From Sclerodactyla briareus (Eukaryota > Echinodermata > Holothuroidea > Dendrochirotida > Sclerodactylidae): a stretch of DNA of 64,000 nucleotides. Each line of letters opens with the position of its first letter. Positions within the stretch are counted from its first letter, which is position 1. Below, one piece after another: positions 13,401-25,400 of the stretch. Under the pieces are notes generated by a model, which saw nothing but the letters and a program-made list of their open reading frames with translations, was not told the origin of the DNA and searched no databases. The stretch covers positions 1-64,000 of the forward strand of contig JAODTK010003588.1 of the NCBI GenBank assembly GCA_026419785.1, given 5' to 3'. Position numbers and translations under genes: made by a program.

Positions 13401-16400
13401 AAATGAACACTTGACAAGGCACTCTGCCCATTTTTTTCAAATTTTGGATGTGGGATTCGACAAGTCCTCATTTCACCTGTGCCAATATAGAAGGAATGAC
13501 CTGTCACATGGCCAATGGGCCTTCCACTGCAAAACATCTACTGCAGCACCATATAGCAATCTGCTGGGAGCAAGCATGGTAGGTAGCTAGATTGTTTTTC
13601 TTTCTAGTCCAATCTACAAATTAGAAATCAGAAGGTTACTCCATTTGCTGGGGCATGCAACATTGCCTCAGGACACATTCCAAGGGACTAAAGCACCTAG
13701 CCCTACAGCAGCTTTCCCTTTGTGGGGTTGTTATTTTTGGCGGATATTATCATCGTCCTGGGAAGAACTAAACTACATGAGAGAGGGATTTGATTGGTGT
13801 TGAATGAAGAACATATGAATAGGAGGGTTAACACATGATCTGTAACAGAGAAAGGTTGTCCACAGGGAGGTACCTGGGAAACCAGGTACCTATCTTCAGG
13901 TGATAAAAGATAAGTTGGAATGGCAGAGAGCAGGGCCTGACGGTAACTTGTGGAGGCTAACTGTATTCAGTAAATCATCTTTCAGGGAAGGTTAATATTG
14001 ACACATCATCCTTGGAGAGATTTTAGAATTTATTTTGTAAAATTTCACTTTTACTGACATTTATGTCAAGGCAAGTAGTGTTTTAGACCTTCACTCGCCC
14101 CAAAAATAAACACGTTCTATCAATGTATCAAACATGATGTTCGAGTTTTTGCACATTCAGGCAAAGGGAAATAAGGTTACTGCCAGGCACTGGAGGGCTT
14201 TTTCAGACCTATTACATAGAATTGTGTTGCCACTCTCTGTTAATAGTATCAGGCCGGATGATTCTCTGAGCAGATTCAACAAAGAATGCCCCCAAGCATA
14301 GGATTTCTTGTTGGCTCACAAGCTTTGTGTATGTAAACAACACATACTGAGTACTGACATAGTATATGGTCAATCAGGTAGAGACAAAATTCTCCCTATT
14401 AGTAGCCTGGGTTCACTGATGAGAGTATAACAAGGGAGGGATGGATATTGGGACTGTACATATGATGCTTCTGGACCCCACACCAAAATCAAATGCCCCC
14501 TACGGAGTTTTTGAGGTTGTCTGGTTTAGAGTGTCACTAATGACATTCTTAGTTTAGTGGAGCCCGGCCCCGGGCCTTTTGGTTTTGTCTAGTTGTAAAG
14601 CACTGAACTGTTTTCTCTATTGCTTCTACAGACTTCCCCACACACAACATAAGTCTTTGGTATGGCCTGACCTCCCCTACTGCAGAGCATACAACCACAT
14701 AAACTTTCAGTAGGTCCTTTAGTAGGTCCGACCTCCCCTACTGCAGAGCAACCACACACTATGACAGTAGTCTTTAGTACATACCTGACCTGTCTCCCTA
14801 CTGCAATCATACCACACACTAATGACAGTAGGTCTTTAGTATGGCCTGACCTTCCCTACTGCAGAGCATACCATACCACCATAAATAAACAGGTCGTTAG
14901 TATGGTCTGACCTCCACTACTGCAGAGCATACCACACACTATGACAGTAGGTCGTCTTTAGTATGGCCGGACCTCCCCTACTGCAGAGCATACCACAGAA
15001 AATAACAGTGTCTTTGTATGGTCTGACCTTCCCTAATGCAGAGATACAACACACTAGGGACAGTAGGTCGTTAGTATGGTCTGACCTCCCCTACTGCAGA
15101 GTATACCACAGAAAATCACAGTAGGTCTTTAGTATGTCTGACCTTCCCTACTGGCAAGCATGGGACGCACTCAGAAAAAAGTACAACAGGTCTTTAGTAG
15201 GTGTCTGACCTTTGCCTACTTCAGGAGCATACCCACAACACATGACAGTAGGTCTTTAGTATGGTCTGACCTTCCCTACTGCAGAGCATACCACAGAAAT
15301 TACAATAGGTCGTTAGTATGGTCCTGACCTTGCCTACAGCAGAGCATATCACACACTATGTACGTAGGTCTTTAGTAATGGGTCTCCCTTCCCTATGCAG
15401 AGCTACCACACCTATGACATTAGGTTCTTTAGTAATGGGCTGACCTCCCCACTGCAAAAATAACAACCACCATGAAGGTCTTCAGTTATGGCCTGACCGT
15501 CTCTACAAGCAAAGCATACACACACATGAACAGTAGGTCTTTAGTATGGCCGGACCTCCCCTACTGCAGAGCATACCACACACATGACAGTAGGTCTTTA
15601 GTATGGCCTGACCTCCCCTACTGCAGAGCATACCACCCCTATGACAGTAGGTTCGTCCGTACGGCCTGACCTCCCCTACTACAACGGTCCCCAACTGTAG
15701 TTGTCACTATTGGTAACATGTAATGTGCCAATGTTATGGGTAGGGGAGTCAAGAGTCACCCCATAAAATAAGCAAATTTGTGAATTCTCTCCAGTTTCAT
15801 TCCATTGACTTCAACTAGGAGGGGCTTTCAGCATTGCTACATTTACCCACTCTATGTTGGGAAAATGCCAGCAATGACAGCTGGAATGCACATAATGCTA
15901 GATGCAAATAAGAAAATCATAAGAGGTCAAGAACTATCAATCTTGGAAATTTGAACAAACACTGTGTAAAAGGCATTTCAGAGAGTAAGTAAGCACACAA
16001 AGTTTTGTTTTACCTTAAACTTCCTACATTTGATATCGGAAAAGGAAACTACTCACTAGGGATGTTAAAAGGGACATATATGTTCTGTTTAATGGATTAA
16101 TTATATTTCAAAAGCAAGGCGACAATGAACAATGCCTATATTTTTTTATTGGTGCTAGCCTTACGCTGTGTCAGTGCAAAATTCTACAGTCCCAAAGGAG
16201 CAATTAAAATTTGGCAAGTAAGGTTCGAATGCAGTGGCCTGAACGTGAGACCACATACCGGGCCTGGAAATAATATTTTGGCTTTTAGGGCTGTTCTTCG
16301 GAAACTATATGGGTGGAATCCCCCCGTCCGTGTGGCCCTACTTTTGGGGGCTATTTTACCGGGTATCAAGGTCTAATATCGCACTTAGCCTCACTTTATT

Positions 16401-19400
16401 CCTGTCTGTATTATAATACTGCACACCATGAAAAGCAAAACCGTATTCATTCCCCTAAGCGCCCATCTCCCGTAGCGCCCACCCAACTTTTTGGCAAACG
16501 TTGTAAATATGAAGTCGATATGTACGGCCGTAAAGCCTGGAAATATTTTTTTCTGTTTCCTGCCAGCAGTAAGCACAGCACTATTGCTCGATCATTGTAA
16601 GTGCATACAGCAAAAACACAAACAACGGGTTTAAAACCGAATCGCTCGATCGCTCGCCATCCGCCTCTGCCGCGATAACGATATTGTGGCCTGGTGACTA
16701 CGCGCGTAACCTACGGTACCATTCCTGAAGAATGAATGGAGTGATGAACAATTTAACCGATACAACGATATAATCATTAGTTTTCAGCAATGATTTTAGC
16801 CCGTTCACAAACAATCAAATTCCAGGCCGTTCTTGCCTTTCGGTATCCATGCCGATCGAGGCACTGTTTAGGGGCATGCAGTAGTTTCCGTACGCCTGTA
16901 TTACCATAGCTCATTTTTAGTTTGAGCGTGTTATATTGTACAGCGCAGATGCATAGCATACAAATAGTTAGTTTACGCCTGATGACCGATCGTTCTTGTG
17001 ATTTTCATTTATCGGGAAGGGCGGGTTGGGGAGAGGGGGCGGATACACTGCTTGTGAAATAGCAAGACTGTGTCTGCTTCAACCTTGCGATTTTTTGGAA
17101 GTGGGTTTACATACACCAGTGTCACGCCTACAGAACCCCAAAATCGATACTAAACAAACGAATACAAACATCTGTGAATTTATACTCTCGTAAGCGCCCA
17201 TCCCGGAACTTTACAAGCGCCCTGGGCTCTTAGCGGAATGAATACTGTAGTGCAAACAGCACCGTGTAGGACACCTTATACCCATTACATGCATGCCAGC
17301 AATAGGTACCAACATAATCAGTCCCACCGCAAATAATAGATCTTAGATAGTAAGCAGTGTTAGCAGGTTTATCACATTATACAATTAAATGAAGCATGGG
17401 GTACAGGGAGGGATCTACAAAGTGCAGCAGTATAAATTTACTGCACAAACACAGGGTGCGGAGATAGTAGACTGGGCCACACCTACCGGTTCACCAAATC
17501 GTAACCTCCTCCACGAACCTGCCGAAAACTGATTTCGCAAAATGAAAGCAAACATCAATGTTCTGACACATTAATCATTGAGGAGAACCTACAGAACATA
17601 CCAAATTATACATCACGACGCAAAACTTTTCTCAACTCGGGGTATACTTTGCCGTATGAACACGAACCAATGCAGCCCAGCAAGGGCGTGGACCTGGGAT
17701 ACACAACTTTGACCGCTGTGAACCTATAGTGCCTTGCAAGAGTGCAGACCTGGATAATGCATTATCATCAGCTGTGAAGTTCTGATGCAAGGCCATGCAA
17801 GGCCATGCAAGTGTAGACCTGGATAATGCATTATCATCAGCTGTGAACTTACACAAGGCCAGTTGAGGGTACCGACCTGGATAATGCATTATCATCAGCT
17901 GTGAACTTATACAAGGTGAGGCAAGGGGGCAGACCTGGATAATGCATTATCATCAGCTGTGAAGTTCTGATGCAAGGCCATGCAAAGTGTAGACCTGGAT
18001 AATGCACTACCTCAGCTGTGCAGTATCCAGGTATGCACCCTTGTTGGCTTTGAATAGGTTGCCAGCTTATGATAGGGCAATATTAGGTCTGTTGGCTCCC
18101 TGGGCTTCGTGGATAGTTTGCAGTGATGATAGTGTTGGACAGGGCTGCACCGCCACTCTTGCCTGGCCTTCACCAGATTCACACGAAGGCTATGGTTTTT
18201 TTATGGTAACTAAATGTGGGCGTGGGCAGACAAATTGTCTGCTCCTCATCTGTTCCTAACCCATTCACTCAACCCACATTTTAGTCTTGTCAATCACGCT
18301 AGTAACATTGTGTCATTTGTAGTCAAGATAGCAGGTCAAATAGAACGAGGGGTCAGGGGTGCCATCAAATATCCCGGGAAACATCTGGGTGGACCCATCC
18401 CCAAACTTATTCAGCTGTCATCCGTATTACCCACTATGAGACCCCCAGTATAGGACGTCACTTGTCACATGGTTTGTCCATCACAACTCCAGGACTGCAA
18501 TCCCAATGTCATTAAAATTAGGGCTCTACCGAAATGGCTTTTTTTCATGCCGATCCTATGGCTGATGTTCTCCTTTCCAACATTGGCCGATGTTCGATCC
18601 GATCAGATGATGGATGGCATGAACTACATGTATTTGTACACATATGACAAGTTGGTTTTGTTCCATTGGGTTAGTGTCTCAGTGTTTTGCTCCTATTCTT
18701 TTGAGAACCCTACACAGTAGAGGGCACCCACACCCTTCAATTGTAAGCCATTCTAAACAACTTATTGATAAAACCATTTGATTGCATATCATTGACCATT
18801 TTTCATAAAGAAAACTCAATAACTGGGAGTGATGCGATCACTAGTTTGTGTTTCACTAGCATTTATACACTAAAGCTAACATATTCACGTTATAGCTGAA
18901 AATTGTTGTCACATTCGTCTGCACTGTAATAATTACATTTTGAGTGCTCCAAAAATATTGCAATGTCTCCCACTACCACCACTACACAGCACCCTACGTA
19001 ACATGTTTCTGCTCCGAATGAATGACATTTGCGTGCTCCAAAAATATACTGATGTTGTTCACCACTTTCATCGTAGCAGAATACGACACCAGCCTCGAAT
19101 TAACCGAAACAAATCCAAAACGAGGGCCCCCGACGGCAATCGCCGTCGGTGCCCTGCCATTTTGCCGTTGATGGCTGCACTCACTTTCAATCTTCACCGA
19201 CGCAGTGACTGCCGTCCCCTAATTGCTCATTGCCGTAGGTGCCCTCCCCCTCTCAAAACTAGCGATAATACCCTACAGCAACTGTCTGAGTTTCCATTAT
19301 CATCAGGCAGCCCTTACATGTAAAAGTGTCATTAATTTCCGCATTTCATTTTTACTCAATTCTGCATTGTATTGTCCTTTCATTCATTGTATTTGTGCAC

Positions 19401-22400
19401 CATACATCCGTACATCCGTGTATGCCTATTTTACCGTCAATTGCGTAGTGAAAGTAAAACTTGACTGACGTACGCACCATGGAGCCCTATTTTATTAACC
19501 GCATACCGACTGTACATTCATCGAGTAGCCTATCGAATCTTGCTCCGCAGCGCGCTTCATCGGATTTCTTCACCATCGTTATTACATTTCTGTCGTAGGA
19601 ATTGGTACGTGGAATCTGATGAAGTGCATAATTAACATTAACCAAGGCCTGGCCTCCCCCGCGCTGCCCACACATTACTAATCATGAAACGCAGTACGAT
19701 GCACCGCGACGCCACGTAATCCATAAGTGTACATTCACTTCTGAGATAATTACTGTTAGCTATTGCATTTTTGCCGTGCTGGCACATGTTGTTGGACTGT
19801 TCGAAACCGTTGTGCGGCAGCATGCCGAACAAGCGCTAGCGATGTGTCGGCGGGTCGTAGGTGTGTGTGTGGTTTTGAAATTGAGGTGATGCGTTGTATT
19901 TTAGTTGCTCGCGAGTTCCATCGCAGCGACAAAACTTTTCACATCGCATTTATAAATTCAATATATCAGTAGTCCTACATGATACGCGTGAATGAATTAT
20001 ATTGCCAGAAAGCTTCATTGTTTTTTCATGGAAAATATAAAAAACGATATTATTTGAGTATCTAGAGTAAATTAATTACGAGTTGGAAAATCATTGTCAA
20101 AATCCGAGCCGTTGAACGACCGATAAGAATACACTGGACTCGCTTATAACGTTACGTAGTAGAAGATTATAGTTACTCGGTCCAATAAAACATTTTTCGG
20201 TATTTTCATATTTGCCTTCTTGCCCTTGTCTATTTTCAGATGCCTTGCTGCCCTCCAAAATTGTTCTAAATTGCCTTTGTCCCCTGCCATTTTGAATGTA
20301 ACCGACGGCAATTTTTGGCACATTGCCCTCAGAAAATTGCCGTGCCCCTTCCAACTTTTAATTCGAGGCCTGGACTACACGTGTAGATGTGATGACGGTG
20401 TAAGTTGCGAGTTTTGGTTCATGGAAATATTGATTAGGCCTGATCTTTTTCAGGACTGTATGTGAATTGTCTGAAAATCGTTAGAAAAGGGGTCCGACTA
20501 ATGCGGACTATGAGGTTCAACAGAACTAGTGCAGCTGGCTTGTATTGCAACTGTTCAAGCTTGCACCTCTGTTCAATGCAGGTATGGGTGCCTGTGTGGA
20601 GACTTAGTTATTCAGTAGCGGCACATCAGTCAATTCGGTGGATTGCTCTGCCGATCAGAAGTTAGGCCTAAGTTCTAATATTGGCCCTATTCGATGTCCG
20701 CTCCATAATTGGTATAAAAAAAAAAAAAAGCCCTAATTAAAATGACTTACAAACGCATTGAAAGGTACACCCAAAATTGAAAAATCTGGTATCATACAAC
20801 TGACTGGAATGACGATCTCTGTGACTTCCCTAATGACACCCACACTGTACTAAAGTGGATGCCAATATGACAAACTTAAAGTGTACACTTTCGCTTGTGA
20901 CAGAAAATTAGTGAGAAGTGACACTACCCCGAGTCAACAATTGAAATGTGAACTGACAGTGAACAATATGATGAGGCACATTTTCAGGGGTACCAGGTAA
21001 TAGTGGGTCATACGATTGTCAGCTGTGCCAGGGTAACAGGACAACAGTGAAGACTGAGGGGGCGAAGAATGCTGAAGACTATCAAACAGAATAATAACTG
21101 ATACCCCGAGTCTGGTCACCACTCACTCACCTGGTGTAGGGCGGGGCCAACGACGGGGACCAGAAAACCATTGTGGAAATATTGTAACAACTGCTTACTG
21201 ACGATGGGATGAGAAACCTGAAAAAAAAACAAGAAAGTGAATAATATATGTAAAAACCGTAGAACCCAATTGCTTAGTACATGTAGTTCCTGCCGAAGCA
21301 ATTGTTTAAGCCCTACTGTCAAAGGCCACACCATGCGGGTGGAGGTTTACAAACTAGCAGAAGCACAGAAAATAGCTGAGGGGACCTAATTATCTCTGGG
21401 AATCTCAACATGCGGGACAAGGATGCCTAGGCAGGTTTAGAAACCTCTTTTATTGCCATGAAATTGTCTTTGCTTGATCATGATGGTACATCTATAGGGG
21501 AGATCCGGGAGAACCATTTTGCAGATATTTGCGTTTTGTCCACATAATAAGCTCAATATGCCCCTTTAATAAGCTTTGACCTCAAATTTCCTGAAACACT
21601 GCAGGTGACCACTTTTGAGTATGAGATGGTAATTCAACCTAATCTGTAGGAGAGGCATTTTGCAGATTTTTTGTGTTTATTACATAATATTTTATTATGT
21701 CCTTTCAACAACCTTTGACCCTGAATGCATGAACAACCGGTAGGTATAGTCCCCATGATAACACCGACTGAGTATAATGGTAATCCAACCTAATCTGTTT
21801 AAGAAAGCATTTTGCAGTTTCTACGTTCATTAATGCCCCTTCAATGACCTCTTTGATTGAAATCCCTGAACATTTGGTAGGTACCAATTAGTCATACTAA
21901 CACTGACCACTATGATGGGAATCCAACCTCCCATTTCCAATCAATTTGTCAGTTTTCCACTTACTTGCCCATTATGCCCCCTTTAATCATCTTTGGCATT
22001 GGGCATAGAAGAGGTCGTAGATGTCCCATTGGACTAATAAAAACAATGTGACAAGGTTTGGGTCAACATATCCTGTCCATGAACAAACCACTTTGGGGAG
22101 CCCAAAAAAGGAGAAGGTGTACAGAATGGAGGATCAACCGTAGGTACAGAGTATTACATATGAAGGATGACAGGGACCAATGGTGGCAGATTATAATTAG
22201 CTCAAACCAGCATAGCCATAGGCCAGTTTGGGGTGAACCCAAATCCATAATTAAAATGGAACCATGCCTATTATGAGAATATTTGGAAAACGGAAGTCAA
22301 TAGATAGACCTTCATTCGTGGACAGGGAATAAGCATACATTGTTCTATTTTACTAAACCAAGGACCCCATTACTGTGGATGGCTACGAGGTAAACAAATG

Positions 22401-25400
22401 CCATACTTGCCAAGTGGGCTGAAAGCTATGACATTATGTGGAGCCTTACAGCGGTTGAAATAGCAGGACAGCATATATGCTGGCTTCTACACAACTTCCA
22501 AAGTTTGGCACACCAATGCTAGCTGTTGATTTTAAATCAAATGACTAATGTAATTAACATAAAATGACACATCCAAACATTTGCTTCACATCAATTCATT
22601 CCAGAATCTCTAACAAACAAATCGATTGTTAATCATTATCCACTTCACTTGTAAACATAGTTTAGGAGGCCTATGTTACCAATCAGTATGGCTTTGATGC
22701 CAATGTTACACGCAATCATTACAAACCCTTACAGTTGATTATAACAAAGGAAAAAACTTGTTTTCACTATCCACCCAATTCAAGCAGGAGACCCATAAAA
22801 CACCCCCCCGCCTGGAACTGCAAGCCAAGGCCAATTGATACATCTGATGACTCTTGTTGATAATATAATAAACCGCCACAAAATGCATTGAATAGACCTA
22901 TTTGTCATTCTATGGACCTATGCCCCATTCATCGCTAGTCTCAACATTACAGGTATTCAATAAATAATAAAGGGCCCCACTGCAAACTGATAAGTCAGAC
23001 CAATCTGCAATCCTGCACTTAGGTGGTCAAATCTCAGCCTTATAACAATTGGCCAGATAACAGTAGGCTATTTTGTCATTACATTGCAACCACTATTAGG
23101 GATTTAGGAGTGGACTTTGGAAATTGAAGAGTTCAAACTTTCTGCTATTCAAGATACCTGGTGGCTATGGTTGCTTTGTTGCATGTTGAGGAATTGCGAA
23201 GTAAAAAAAAACAAAATTGGGGCTGAGTCATTGGTTTGTCAAACATTAACTGATGGGCACATAGGTTGTGGCCAGAAAGATAGGGGGTAATGGTTAGTGA
23301 TTAGTTAAAAATCTAAAGTCCCACCCATTTGCCACTTTGTCAACATTGATCAGCAGCAATGTTGTAGTATAGCACTACTGCAGCACAAGATGCCAAACCC
23401 ACACATTGAAAAAGCTGAGGGTTAATGAGGGGAAGAGGGGCAGTGGGAGATATGTATGGCGGCTTCACTGTACCACTATTTCTCTAATACCGCCAAAAAA
23501 AAATAAGATGATACCCTGTTTGTGTTCTGCAGTGATTTTCTGGGGTTGCACAGAAAGAGATTTTGTTTTTGTTCAAAAAACAGCTATTGAGCATTGCTTT
23601 GAGGTGAATGTAAATCAGTCCAAATACCCAATGCAAAAACTTACCATATCATCCTTTTCAAATCAAGACGGATAGTAATTTAGAACCCTCACCTGGACGA
23701 ACAGCATGCAGGAACCACGGGAGTTGAGGAAAACATACAAGAGCTTCGGGTATCGCGAGACATCATCGAGGTCAAAAAACAGTGCCAATTATCAGCCTGA
23801 ATGTTGAGTTTACGAGGAAGCCTGAGTAGCGAGCACCTAGACCCCAGCCAGCCACCTGTCAGGGAAAAAAAAATAATGGCAAGGTTGCTTGGAGGCATAA
23901 TTGGGGTGCAAAAAAAAACACACAAGTAAATGATTTCTTGGTTACCGAAAAATAGGAACCACTGTCCTTGAGTCCCAGAGGCAGTTACTGTCAAAATGAG
24001 AGGATGGGGGTGCCCATGCAACCCCAGATTTGTGCAAAAAACTTATGCCATGGACTCCAGAGGCAAAAGGATTGGGTTAGGTTAGGGCTGTTGCCCTCAC
24101 GATTAACTCCATTAGCGATTATCAATTTTAAAAGATGATTTATAAGATTATCAAATTCTTTGTATTTTTTTCTGGTAGGTGATTGTTAATGTACTACAGG
24201 GAGGGGGTGGAATCGTTAAAGTCGCCAGCACATATGGCATTCAATCACATAAATTAGGGCTGATGGCTAAGTTTTCACTGCTACAATTATTAAGGGGGTA
24301 TAGCGTCTGATCACTGGTCAGAACAGGAGAAAAAAAGCATGGAAACAATTGTTATATTTTCAAGCCCTGGGTAATTAGAAAACTTGAATTCTTTAATCAA
24401 TAATAATGTGAAACTAATAAAAAAAATCGATGAATCTTTGATGAGCACAGCCCTAGATTAGGTGCATGATTCAATATGGGGTACAGTAAGTTGGATGAAT
24501 GAAACAAGATTTTCTGTTAGATTTTTCTGTCAGGGAATCCCACATAGATAAAATGGTAAAGTTGGCTCAAGGATTAACAGTTGACCAGACTAACATGTAC
24601 TTACAGACTATGTACACATAGGAGAGAGGTGCCAACAGGTTTGGGAGGAGACAAGGAATTTTCCAAGCATTGTACCATGTAGCTCTGTAACATGAGGCCA
24701 ATGCACAGGCCTACTTTATCATAATATTCTTAGAAATTGGATTCACGAAAGAATAAAAGGGCTGTTCACACATTGTGCGATTATTCATACGATTACGATA
24801 CGAACGGTGAGTTAAAAAGTGTTATTTTTCAATAGGCGTGTACATCTGTGCGAGAAGATACGATCGATGAAAATTTATCGGACGTAGAGTTGAAAAATAT
24901 TTTAAACTTTGATCGTACGATGAATTTATCGATGCGGAATAATATGCGCAATGCAGTGATAAACTTGGCAATTCTGCAAAGAGTATGGAACGCTGAACAG
25001 GCTCTGGAGGCAAGTTTAGCGTGCCCAGAGTGGGTTCTAGTGATTCAATCAGGGGGTTTTTGATGAATGTTTGGGGTAGTGACGTAGTCCGAGGAAGGAA
25101 CATTGAATCATGACTGCGCTTTTTCTCGGCACTAATTTGCCGTTTCATGCAGGGACCTTCGGAAACCAGTATTTCCCATTTGACTCCATGAGGCCCTCCC
25201 CAGATAGATAGTAGCGTGACCAGTGAGGTAATGGGAGGGTCATGTTGCGACGGCGACCACCAAGATCTGTAACATGGAAAGGCAGGAGATATGCGGTGGT
25301 ATGGGAGTTGGGCCAGGGGAGAGGGTGTTGTGGCTGTTTGAGAGGAAAACAGGGTGGGAGTTTTTCCAGAGGGTCCGATCCACAGCCTGAAGTATTGACG

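Larger units (their letters stand above)
8176..21130. other. Large FHIP1 intron, about 13 kb
   Basis: It carries the LINE tail at 11.4-11.9 kb, the 58-bp and 60-bp satellites, two TIR elements (16.4-17.2 and 19.1-20.4 kb) and an inverted pair of AAGATGGCGG sites (10.35 and 10.75 kb), all listed separately. The stretches 8.2-10.3, 12.3-14.6 and 18.0-19.0 kb hold nothing I can assign. Confidence 0.6.

Noticed and set aside
15472-15694. Frames with SRSLVWPDLPYCRAYH repeats on both strands
   Set aside because: They arise from the 58-bp satellite unit and shift with its indels.
20097-20354. Minus frame with GRGQRQF and GQEGKYEN repeats
   Set aside because: Openness follows from the GGCAA/TTGCC-rich end of the 19.1-20.4 kb element.
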